Positions 35,833 through 43,178 of a stretch of 64,000 nt of DNA are shown piece after piece. Each line of letters opens with the position of its first letter. Within the stretch, counting starts at the first letter, position 1. The DNA is from Nesterenkonia sp. E16_10 (GTDB lineage: Bacteria; Actinomycetota; Actinomycetes; Actinomycetales; Micrococcaceae): contig NZ_JADPSA010000029.1 of the NCBI RefSeq assembly GCF_017347085.1, forward strand, positions 310,001-374,000, given 5' to 3'. Under the pieces are notes generated by a model. The model saw only the letters and a program-made list of their open reading frames with translations. It was not told the origin of the DNA and did no database searches. Position numbers and translations under genes: made by a program.

Positions 35833-36718
35833 CGCTCACCGGAGCCGCGGCGGGGTTGGGGCCGGGGGAATCATCGCGGCGCTGCGCTCGATTGCGGGGG
35901 ACCACCACGCGCTTGGCCCCCTCGGGAGGCTGCAGCCGCAGCAGCTCGCGCGGAGGCAGCGGGTCATCGCCGCGGACCACGACGATCTTGGCGAACAGGT
36001 CCTCCACCGCGCGGGCCGCCGAGGCGTCGATGGCGCCGCGACCGCCGACCACTCCGCGCAGGAACCAGCGGGGACCCTCGAAGCCGATGAAGCGGGCCAC
36101 GCGCCAGCCCTTGCGGCCATCCTGCAGGACGGTGGGCACGCGTGCCGCAAGCTCCTTGCCGAAACGACCGTCGACCCGCTTGACCTTGCCGCTCTGCTTG
36201 ATCACCGATTCCTCGATCTGATCCAGCACCTCACCCCAGGTGCCCCCTGACTTGGGGGCGGAGAACGGCTGGACCTGGATGCTCGCCTGATCGACCATGA
36301 TGGTCAGCGCGACGACGCGCTTGGTCTTCTGGTCGATGTCCAGCCGGACCTGCTGGTTCTTCGCCGCGGGGATCAGCAGCGCGCCGAAGTCCAGGTAGCC
36401 CTTCTTGGACTCCAGCTCACGGGAGTCCCGGGGCACAGCCAGCGGGGTGGCCTCGGTGACCGGCTGCGCCACGGAGGTGACGGGCGCCGAGGAGGCCGGC
36501 ACCGAGGCGGCGGCGGTTGCAGGATCAGCGGGTACGGGGTCGGCGGGTGCGGCGTCGGCGGCGGCGTCGGTGGCGGCGGCGTCGGCGGCCGGTTCTGTCT
36601 GGGCGGGTTCCGCTGCTGGCGCCTCTGCTGGCGAGGTCTGGGCCGGTGATGTCCGTGCCGGGGCAGCGTCTGTCTCGTGTGCCTGCGTCGCTGGGGTCTT
36701 CTTCTTGCCGAAGAGCAT
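35822..36718 (-). CDS. DUF3710 family protein
   Basis: 298 residues from ATG 36718, chosen because AGGAGG sits seven bases upstream; the frame is open further up but that part is antisense to dut. The first 85 residues are low-complexity Ala/Pro/Thr after MLFGKKKTP. The DUF3710 domain follows, with DFGALLIPAAKNQQVRLDID, a QPFSAPKSGGTWGEV region and GKELAARVPTV. In mycobacteria a DUF3710 gene likewise lies beside dut. Function unknown. Confidence 0.88.
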   Translation of the reverse strand: MLFGKKKTPATQAHETDAAPARTSPAQTSPAEAPAAEPAQTEPAADAAATDAAADAAPADPVPADPATAAASVPASSAPVTSVAQPVTEATPLAVPRDSRELESKKGYLDFGALLIPAAKNQQVRLDIDQKTKRVVALTIMVDQASIQVQPFSAPKSGGTWGEVLDQIEESVIKQSGKVKRVDGRFGKELAARVPTVLQDGRKGWRVARFIGFEGPRWFLRGVVGGRGAIDASAARAVEDLFAKIVVVRGDDPLPPRELLRLQPPEGAKRVVVPRNRAQRRDDSPGPNPAAAPVSDVR

Positions 36719-36749
36719 GCCTGTCCTCCTGGTCGGTTCTGCGCTGTTG

Positions 36750-37190
36750 CTATCGCCCGGTGGAGCCGAAGCCGCCCGCGCCGCGATCGCTGGTCTCGAG
36801 ATCGTCCACCAGGGTGAACTCGGCCTGCTCCACCTTCTGCAGAAGCAGCTGAGCGATCCGATCCCCACGGGCGAAGTGGACCGTCTCACTGCGGTCCGTG
36901 TTGAGCAGGCACACCTTGATCTCTCCACGATACCCAGCGTCCACGGTCCCTGGGGCATTGACCACCGTGATTCCGTGGCGCACGGCGAGCCCGCTGCGCG
37001 GATGCACCAGGCCCACCCAGCCCTGGGGCAGCGCCAATGCGATCCCGGTGGGGACCAGCCGGCGCTCCCCCGGTTCGAGGGTGAAGTCCTCGGCGGTCAG
37101 CAGATCCGCTCCTGCGTCACCGGGATGGGCGTAGCGCGGAGGGTCGAGGCCGGGGTCAAGCTGCTTGAGTGGTACTGAGATGCGATTCAC
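36750..37190 (-). CDS. dut: Deoxyuridine 5'-triphosphate nucleotidohydrolase (dUTPase)
   Basis: About 146 residues from GTG 37190. All five trimeric dUTPase motifs are visible: HPGDAGADL (1), VHPRSGLAVRHG (2), NAPGTVDAGYRGEI (3), FARGDRIAQLL (4) and the C-terminal DRGAGGFGSTGR (5) that closes over the active site. It hydrolyses dUTP to dUMP, keeping uracil out of DNA. The frame extends upstream to 37271, but that would run into the divergent DUF3093 start. First gene of a four-gene operon. Confidence 0.95.
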   Translation of the reverse strand: MNRISVPLKQLDPGLDPPRYAHPGDAGADLLTAEDFTLEPGERRLVPTGIALALPQGWVGLVHPRSGLAVRHGITVVNAPGTVDAGYRGEIKVCLLNTDRSETVHFARGDRIAQLLLQKVEQAEFTLVDDLETSDRGAGGFGSTGR

Positions 37191-37251
37191 AGCCTTGAGT
37201 GTACCGTCGCGTTCCCGACGATTCCCCAGCCGGACATGCGACGATGGTGCC

Positions 37252-37779
37252 ATGAATGACGAGAGTGCCAAGAGCGGCGAAGCATCCTCCCCTCGCGCGG
37301 ACGTGGAGGCCGCCCCGATCTATACCGAGAAGCTGTGGCCGGCCTGGTGGCTGTGGGTCGCCGGGGTCATGCTGGGCGCGTCGATCTCGTTGATCTTCTT
37401 CCCGATCAGCGTCACCTTCGGGGTGCTGACCGTGTTCATCGGCATCGGCCTGGTGATCTTCGGGCTGGTCATCACCACCCCGACCCTGGAGGTCACTCCG
37501 GGGTGGCTGCGGGTGGGCCGGGCGCGGATCCAGACGGTGCATCTGGGACGGATCGTGGCGCACACCGGAGATGCTGCGCGGGAACAGCTGGGACCGGGCT
37601 TCGATGCGAGCTCCTACCAGTGCATCCGAGGCTGGATCGATCCGGTCATCACCGCGCAGATCATCGACCCCAAGGACGCCACTCCGTATTGGATCTTCTC
37701 CACCAGAAAGCCGAACGCCGTGCTCTCCGCGTTGGGCTCCGCAGAGCCCGTGCAGGAGCACGGCGTCAGTTTCGAGTGA
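37252..37779 (+). CDS. DUF3093 membrane protein
   Basis: 175 residues from ATG 37252. Two adjacent transmembrane helices (about residues 28-75, WLWVAGVMLGASISL onward) precede a PH-like cytosolic domain with TPGWLRVGRARI and ASSYQCIRGWIDPVI. The family sits divergently from dut across actinobacteria, as here with 61 bp between starts. Function unknown. The TGA stop belongs to the first of three 16-bp tandem units. Confidence 0.88.
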   Translation: MNDESAKSGEASSPRADVEAAPIYTEKLWPAWWLWVAGVMLGASISLIFFPISVTFGVLTVFIGIGLVIFGLVITTPTLEVTPGWLRVGRARIQTVHLGRIVAHTGDAAREQLGPGFDASSYQCIRGWIDPVITAQIIDPKDATPYWIFSTRKPNAVLSALGSAEPVQEHGVSFE

Positions 37780-37822
37780 CCTGTGGTTTTAGTGACCTGT
37801 GGTTTTAGTGACCTGTGGTTCT
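37775..37822. repeat. 16-bp tandem repeat, three copies, including the DUF3093 stop
   Basis: AGTGACCTGTGGTTTT at 37775-37790 and 37791-37806, and with one change at 37807-37822. Each has TGA; the first TGA (37777-37779) is the gene's stop. Confidence 0.93.
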
Positions 37823-37835
37823 AAAGGACCAGGCG

Positions 37836-37860
37836 CCCTCAGTCCGTCGACGGCTGAGGG
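37836..37860. terminator. Hairpin between convergent DUF3093 and DUF4193 genes
   Basis: CCCTCAG (37836-37842) pairs with CTGAGGG (37854-37860), and the enclosed CCGTCGACGG adds three more pairs after a one-base bulge. Likely serves both genes. Confidence 0.6.
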
Positions 37861-37888
37861 TCTCCAGGTCTTACGTGTTGCGGAGCGC

Positions 37889-38188
37889 TCAGCCCTCGCA
37901 GTCCTTGCAGAAGAACATGCCGTTCTCCTCGCGAGCCACCTGGGAGCGGTGACGCACCAGGAAGCAGGATGAGCAGGTGAACTCATCCGACTGGGCGGGC
38001 AGCACGCGGACCTGCAGCTCCTCCTCGGAGAGATCCGCGCCGGGGAGCTCGAACCCTTCAGCGGCCTCGGTCTCGTCCTCGTCCACCACTGAGGACTGCC
38101 GCGAGGTGTTCCGGTTCTTCAGCTCCTCGATGGAATCTTCACTGGTTTCGTCGTCGTTCTTCCGCGGGGCGTCGTAATCGGTTGCCAT
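37889..38188 (-). CDS. DUF4193 family protein
   Basis: 99 residues, highly acidic, from ATG 38188. Opens MATDYDAPRKNDDE, has SSVVDEDE in the middle and ends with two Cys pairs, CSSC and CKDC, about 20 residues apart, which look like a zinc ribbon. The family is actinobacterial and of unknown function; it lies next to DUF3093 and dut in mycobacteria as well. A longer frame to 38365 exists, but the family begins at this Met. Confidence 0.9.
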   Translation of the reverse strand: MATDYDAPRKNDDETSEDSIEELKNRNTSRQSSVVDEDETEAAEGFELPGADLSEEELQVRVLPAQSDEFTCSSCFLVRHRSQVAREENGMFFCKDCEG

Positions 38189-38575
38189 GAGAGGTGCTCC
38201 ACACTCCGAATTCTTGAGATCGAAGCGCTCGTTGACCGGCTTCGGGTTGAAGCTGATTGAGCGCGATTTCCCTGTGGCGTGGCCCCCTGCCGGACCAGGC
38301 TGATGCCCGGCCCGCAGAACACGTGGGAAATTCTGGTCGGACAGATTGTGTCCCATCCGGATCACAGGACCAAATCCTGATCAACCGTTGAGCCCTGGGC
38401 TGACACGGAGGGGCTCGGAACACAGCTGGCAGGTGCGGATGAGGACCAAAGAATGTCACGGGCCGACCGATTGAGCAATCCTTCCAGGAGTGGTTGAGCA
38501 CCCCGAGAGTTTTTGAACCGCCCCGCGATACAGTGGCCGCAATAGCTACCAGCTCGTTCTTCGGAGGAAGCCTAA
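38189..38575. other. 387-bp divergent regulatory region between DUF4193 and sepH
   Basis: No supported gene. It must hold the promoters of both flanking genes. Toward sepH a TACAGT hexamer at about 38530 could be a -10, but I find no matching -35 at normal spacing. GGAGG lies six bases before the sepH ATG. Confidence 0.5.
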
Positions 38576-40126
38576 ATGCAGCACCTGCGCATCGTCGGGG
38601 TCAATGACGAGGAGAACATGGCGCAGCTCATCCTCTCCGACGACTCAGGGCAGGAGTTCTCGCTGCCGATCGATGAGGCCCTGCGTCACGCCGTGACCCG
38701 GCCTCCCGTCCGGCCTTCTCAGCCCAGACCCGCCACAAGTCCGCTGACGCCCCGTGAGATCCAGGCGCGGCTGCGCGCCGGAGCCACCGTGGACCAGGTG
38801 GTGGCCGCCTCGGGACTGACCTCCGCGCATGTCGAGCGGTATGCCGGCCCGGTCCACGCAGAGCGCTCCTACATCGCCCAACGAGCCCGTACGACTCAGG
38901 TGGCACCCGCCTCGGCCGCCGAGGCGCATCGCCTGGCCTTCGGCGATGAACCCGCAGATCTCGAGAACATGGTGAACGTCCGGCTGCGCGCCATGGACGT
39001 GGACCTGAGCACTCTGAGCTGGGACTCCTGGCGCCGGGAAGACGGTCTCTGGCAGGTCACCTGTGTCTTCGACGTCGACTCCTCGGCCACTCACGGTGCC
39101 GGCATCGGTCTCAAGCCCCCTGCGGAATGGAGCTTCCAGCCGGACACGCGCCAGCTGCGCGCGATCAACCGGTGGGCCGAGTCGCTCAGCGCACTCTCCG
39201 CGACGGTGCCGACCCCGCGGAAATCCGAGTCGGAGCCTCAGGGCGCCACCTCGGGCACCGGAAGACGGCTGAGCGCCGTGGACGCGGTGTTCAACGTGGA
39301 GGAGACCGCCGATCCGCGCGGACTCGGCGCGACCGCCGGTCCGGCTGCTGGGCGACCACAGCCCGAGGCAGGCACCCGAGGCGCGCGCACCTCCGTGCCA
39401 CGGTCCGGCGCCCGTGGCGAGACCGCACAGCGAGGTGACGCCGGGGCTCGTGGCGACGCGGCACGTCGCGGTGGAACCGGATCTCGCGGTGACTCAGGAG
39501 CTCGCGGTGAAGGCCACGAGCATGAGGACCTGCTCGACGTGCTGCGCGCCCGGCGCGGGCAGCGCCTGGGCGCCGACGCCGAGGCCGATGATCGGCTCGC
39601 TCTGATGCTCAACAAACAGGACCCACAGGACCGTGACAGCGCGGCCACGCCTGCGGACCCGGGCAGGACCCCGACGGAGTCAGAGGACGAGGAACACTCC
39701 ACGGTTCCGATCCCTCGGCTGCGCCCGGTGCAGAACCGCGCAGCTGATGACACCGAGACCGCAGACTCCGACGTCGCTGCGACCGAGACGCGCGGCGCAG
39801 AGGCCGGCGAAGGGTCCAAGGGGTCCGAAGGGCCCGAGGAGTCCCCTTGGGGCGCCCCGACGGCGGACGCACCGCAGGGCACCAGCGAGTCCGACACCGG
39901 TCCCCACGACGGCCGGCTCGACGCCTGGGGCTTCGCCTACGAGGGTGAGCCCGAGGACCGCAGCGCCGATGCCGGAGAGGCGGCTGTAGGTGACGCGCCC
40001 GCGGATCGCGCCACCGAGCCCACCGAGCCGGAGGATCCTGCGGAGAAGCCGCGGAAACGAACACCTGCCCGGCGCGCGAGCATGCCTAAATGGGACGACA
40101 TCCTCTTCGGCTCCAAGAACGACTGA
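38576..40126 (+). CDS. sepH: Cell division protein SepH (DUF3071)
   Basis: 516 residues. The N-terminal DUF3071 domain (about 1-165) starts MQHLRIVGVNDEE and includes a helix-turn-helix-like stretch LTPREIQARLRAGATVDQVV. A long disordered region follows, with Arg-Gly-rich repeats near residues 265-315 and acidic sequence to about 490. The end is the conserved basic/aromatic motif RRASMPKWDDILFG. In Streptomyces SepH binds FtsZ and stimulates its assembly. The unstructured middle is expected for the family. Confidence 0.92.
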   Translation: MQHLRIVGVNDEENMAQLILSDDSGQEFSLPIDEALRHAVTRPPVRPSQPRPATSPLTPREIQARLRAGATVDQVVAASGLTSAHVERYAGPVHAERSYIAQRARTTQVAPASAAEAHRLAFGDEPADLENMVNVRLRAMDVDLSTLSWDSWRREDGLWQVTCVFDVDSSATHGAGIGLKPPAEWSFQPDTRQLRAINRWAESLSALSATVPTPRKSESEPQGATSGTGRRLSAVDAVFNVEETADPRGLGATAGPAAGRPQPEAGTRGARTSVPRSGARGETAQRGDAGARGDAARRGGTGSRGDSGARGEGHEHEDLLDVLRARRGQRLGADAEADDRLALMLNKQDPQDRDSAATPADPGRTPTESEDEEHSTVPIPRLRPVQNRAADDTETADSDVAATETRGAEAGEGSKGSEGPEESPWGAPTADAPQGTSESDTGPHDGRLDAWGFAYEGEPEDRSADAGEAAVGDAPADRATEPTEPEDPAEKPRKRTPARRASMPKWDDILFGSKND

Positions 40127-40217
40127 GCGCCGGCCGGCTCCTCGCTCCCGGGAGGTCTGCCCGGCGCAGACCGGAGTCGAGGTCTCGTCCCGGTAACTCC
40201 CCCGCGGTGTGGCGGCC

Positions 40218-41414
40218 TCAGGCCCCCAGACGCAGCAGCGGCACCCGACGTTCGGCCTCGGTGAGCGAGCCATGCTGGCCCACCATGTCCATCGGCGCCT
40301 GGCCCACCCGGTCACAGTGGTAGAGCGCGATATCGCTGTGCGCGGCCACCAGCACGTCACCGATGCGCCCCGCGACCCGGTCCTCCACCGCTCCGAACCA
40401 CCCCGCAGCGATGGCCTGCTCGCGGGTCAGGACCCAGGCGCGGTCGCCATACTCGCTGTCCCAGGCGGCGGCGATGGTCTCGGGAGCGGTGCCGGGTTCG
40501 GCGTAGAGCTGCACCAGGCGCGGCTCGCCGCCGGTATGGCGCACCCCGTCCAGCAGCGGGGACTGCCCGGAGAAGTCGAGCCGGTTCTCGGCCGCGATGT
40601 CGATCATCCCGTGGTCTGCGGTCAGCAGCACCGAGACCTGGTCGCCGTAGCGCCGGCGCAGCCCGGCGGTGAAGCGCTCCGCCTCGGCGTCGAGGGTCTC
40701 CAGCATCTGCAGCCACTGCGCAGAGTCCACCCCGTAGCGGTGACCGGTCTTGTCAAGCTCATCGACGTAGAGGTACACCAGCTGGCGCGGGGCGGGCCCC
40801 TGCCGCACACCGCTGCTGGTGCGCTGCTGCTGGATCCACTCGGCGGTGAGGCTGAAGCGGGCGTCCATCCGTGCGGCACCGCGGAACTCGCCGCCGCCCA
40901 GCACCGCCTGGGTCAGCCCGGAGTCGACGAACTTCGGCCGTGAGGCGGTCAGCACGGCGGCGCCGGCGGCCTGGGCCCGGTGCAGCACCGAGGGGTGCCG
41001 CTGCCACTGCGCCGGGTCGATCTCGGCGTCCCAGCCGCCCAGCATGTTGACCGTGCGATCCAGCTCCGGGGCAAGGACGTCGTAGCCGACCAGCCCGTGC
41101 TGCCCCGGTGTGGTGCCGGTGCCCAGCGAGGCCAGGGAGGCCGCCGTCGTCGTGGGCACCCCGACGTCGAGGATCTCCGCGCTGGAGCTGCGCCAGGCGG
41201 AGGCGAGGAAGCGGGCGTGCCCGGAGTAGCGGGCGAGCAGCGCGTCGCCGAGACCATCGACCATGAGCACCACCGTGGCGGAGGCCTCGGGCAGGCGCAG
41301 CCGGTTCTGGAATCCCGTGAGACCCAGCGAGGCGGCCGCTGACGTCATCACATGGCGCAGGTGGGCGCCGTCGTAGTCCGGGGCGGCCGGCAGCGGGCGA
41401 GGCGTCGAGGTCAT
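40218..41414 (-). CDS. Alkaline phosphatase superfamily phosphodiesterase/nucleotide pyrophosphatase-like protein
   Basis: 398 residues from ATG 41414. Metal and nucleophile motifs of the NPP branch: VVLMVDGLGDALL (Asp ligand), VPTTTAASLASLGTGTTPGQHGLVGY (Thr nucleophile and His), YLYVDELDKTGHRYG, and LLTADHGMID (Asp-His ligands). No signal peptide, so it appears cytosolic. Substrate unknown. The start overlaps the stop region of DUF5998, so the two are an operon reading away from oleA. Confidence 0.85.
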   Translation of the reverse strand: MTSTPRPLPAAPDYDGAHLRHVMTSAAASLGLTGFQNRLRLPEASATVVLMVDGLGDALLARYSGHARFLASAWRSSSAEILDVGVPTTTAASLASLGTGTTPGQHGLVGYDVLAPELDRTVNMLGGWDAEIDPAQWQRHPSVLHRAQAAGAAVLTASRPKFVDSGLTQAVLGGGEFRGAARMDARFSLTAEWIQQQRTSSGVRQGPAPRQLVYLYVDELDKTGHRYGVDSAQWLQMLETLDAEAERFTAGLRRRYGDQVSVLLTADHGMIDIAAENRLDFSGQSPLLDGVRHTGGEPRLVQLYAEPGTAPETIAAAWDSEYGDRAWVLTREQAIAAGWFGAVEDRVAGRIGDVLVAAHSDIALYHCDRVGQAPMDMVGQHGSLTEAERRVPLLRLGA

Positions 41415-41427
41415 CGCGGCAGGCGCC

Positions 41428-42096
41428 TCAGCGGGCGTGGGTGATGCAGGCTCGGCGCAGCGCCCGGACGAACCCGCGGGCCTCATCCACGGCGGTGTCA
41501 CCCTCCGCGGTGGCCGCGATCCGCAGCGCGATGTCCTCGGGCACCCAGTTTCCGGTGTCGCCGTGGTCGGCCACGCACTCCGGGTTTCCGCACTCGGCCG
41601 GATAGGTGTCGAACCGGGCTCCCCCGGTCCAGGTCAGGTTCAGCGAGACCTCGGCGAGCGACCGATCCGGGGTGAAGTCCTCCGGGCTGCGGTGGACCTC
41701 GGAGAGGATCAGCGAGCGGACCCGGCTGACCGGGACCACCTCGGTGGAGATCCGCGCCACGGTGTCGGCTCGGCGCGGATGGGGCGAGTCGCCGTGGCCG
41801 AAGGCGGGGCCGTCGTCGGCCTCCAGATCATGGTCATCGAGGTGTGCGACGACGATGATGTCCTCGGCCAGCGCCAGCACCGTGATGTGCCGATGGACTT
41901 CTTCCATGTCGAAATGGGTGTCCACATGCACGATCTGATGGCTGGCCTCACGCTCGTCGAGCGCCTCGCTGAGCGTGTGCAGCACCAGGGAGGGATAGAA
42001 GCCTCCCCGCTCGACTGCTTCCTTGAGACTGGAGGTGGAGGCGGCGCTTCGGTGGTGCTCCCCGGACCCGTGCTGGCTGAACGTCATGGAACTCAT
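41428..42096 (-). CDS. DUF5998 family protein
   Basis: 222 residues. Matches the actinobacterial DUF5998 family by FYPSLVLHTLSEAL, HIVHVDTHFDMEEVHRH-like sequence and VVAHLDDHD. A GGARFDTYPAECGNPEC block contains two cysteines, which may bind metal. Function unknown. Transcribed divergently from oleA with 53 bp between starts and probably coupled to the downstream phosphodiesterase gene. Confidence 0.82.
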   Translation of the reverse strand: MSSMTFSQHGSGEHHRSAASTSSLKEAVERGGFYPSLVLHTLSEALDEREASHQIVHVDTHFDMEEVHRHITVLALAEDIIVVAHLDDHDLEADDGPAFGHGDSPHPRRADTVARISTEVVPVSRVRSLILSEVHRSPEDFTPDRSLAEVSLNLTWTGGARFDTYPAECGNPECVADHGDTGNWVPEDIALRIAATAEGDTAVDEARGFVRALRRACITHAR

Positions 42097-42149
42097 GCTA
42101 TCCGGTAGCGGGATTCGCCGGTGCGCTTCACATACGGGATACTAGACCG

Positions 42150-43178
42150 GTGCCAGGAAACGCTACTTTTCATCACCGCAACGCCGCCCTCCTCTCCGTG
42201 ACGGAGGTGCAGGCCCCGGAGGTCCTCACGTCGAAGGACCTTGACCGGCGTCTGGCGGATGCGCTCAAACGACTCAAGCTGCCCACCGGGCTGCTCCAAC
42301 GGGTGGCAGGGGTCAAGACTCGCCGCCACTGGTCAGGACCGGGTGACGTGCGTGCCGGGACCGCGGAGGCCGGGCGACGGGCGCTGGCCGCTGCCGGGAT
42401 CGCCCCGGAGGACGTCTCGATGATGATCAACACCTCGGTGTCCCGCGAGCACCTGGAGCCCTCCGTGGCGGTGGGGATCCACCACGACCTCGGGCTGCCC
42501 ACCTCGGCGATGAACTTCGACATCACCAACGCCTGCCTGGGCTTCGTGAACGCCATCACACTGGCCAGCTCGATGATCGACGCCGGTCAGGCCAAGTACG
42601 TGCTGATCGTCAACGGCGAGGACACCCGGAAGGTCCACGACGCGACCATCGAGCGGATCAACTCGCTCGAGAAGATGGCCTCCCGGGAGGACTTCATGGC
42701 GGAGTTCGCCTCGCTCACCCTCGGCTGCGGCGCCGCCGCGGCGGTGATCGGTCCGGCCGATCAGCACCCGGAGGGTCACCGGATCATCGGCGGGGTCACC
42801 CGTGCGGCGACCCAGCACCACGGACTCTGCGTGGGCGACCACAACGGCATGTTCACCGACGCCCGCGGTCTGCTCGACGGCGGCCTGGAGCTGGTGATGG
42901 ACGCCTTCAACGAGGCTCGCGAGCACTTCGACTGGGACTCGATGGACGCCTACATCACCCACCAGGTCTCCCAGCTGCACACCTCCTCGATCGTGAAGGC
43001 CGCCAAGCTGGACAAGAAGCGCGTCCCGATCACGTACCCGGAGCTGGGCAACGTGGGTCCCGCCTCGCTGCCGATCACCCTGGCCCGGGAGACCGAGCGG
43101 CTCCAGTCCGGAGACCGGGTGCTGTGCATGGGCGTCGGCTCCGGGCTCAACACCGCGATGCTGGAGATCGAATGGTGA
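42150..43178 (+). CDS. oleA: OleA-type thiolase-fold acyl-CoA condensing enzyme
   Basis: 342 residues from GTG 42150. The thiolase/KAS III fold carries Cys129 (ITNACLGF), His271 (YITHQVSQLH) and Asn301 (PELGNVGPAS). Their spacing equals Cys143, His285 and Asn315 of Xanthomonas OleA with a constant offset of 14, and Glu103 (EHLEPS) falls where the OleA-specific Glu117 lies. OleA joins two fatty acyl-CoAs head-to-head by non-decarboxylative Claisen condensation to a 2-alkyl-3-ketoacid. The overlapping oleBC start and following oleD confirm the assignment over FabH. Confidence 0.93.
   Translation: MPGNATFHHRNAALLSVTEVQAPEVLTSKDLDRRLADALKRLKLPTGLLQRVAGVKTRRHWSGPGDVRAGTAEAGRRALAAAGIAPEDVSMMINTSVSREHLEPSVAVGIHHDLGLPTSAMNFDITNACLGFVNAITLASSMIDAGQAKYVLIVNGEDTRKVHDATIERINSLEKMASREDFMAEFASLTLGCGAAAAVIGPADQHPEGHRIIGGVTRAATQHHGLCVGDHNGMFTDARGLLDGGLELVMDAFNEAREHFDWDSMDAYITHQVSQLHTSSIVKAAKLDKKRVPITYPELGNVGPASLPITLARETERLQSGDRVLCMGVGSGLNTAMLEIEW

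Noticed and set aside
38490..38575. sigma-70-type promoter for sepH
   Set aside because: A TACAGT hexamer is present, but TTGAGC and TTGAAC lie at wrong spacings (about 29 and 10 bp).
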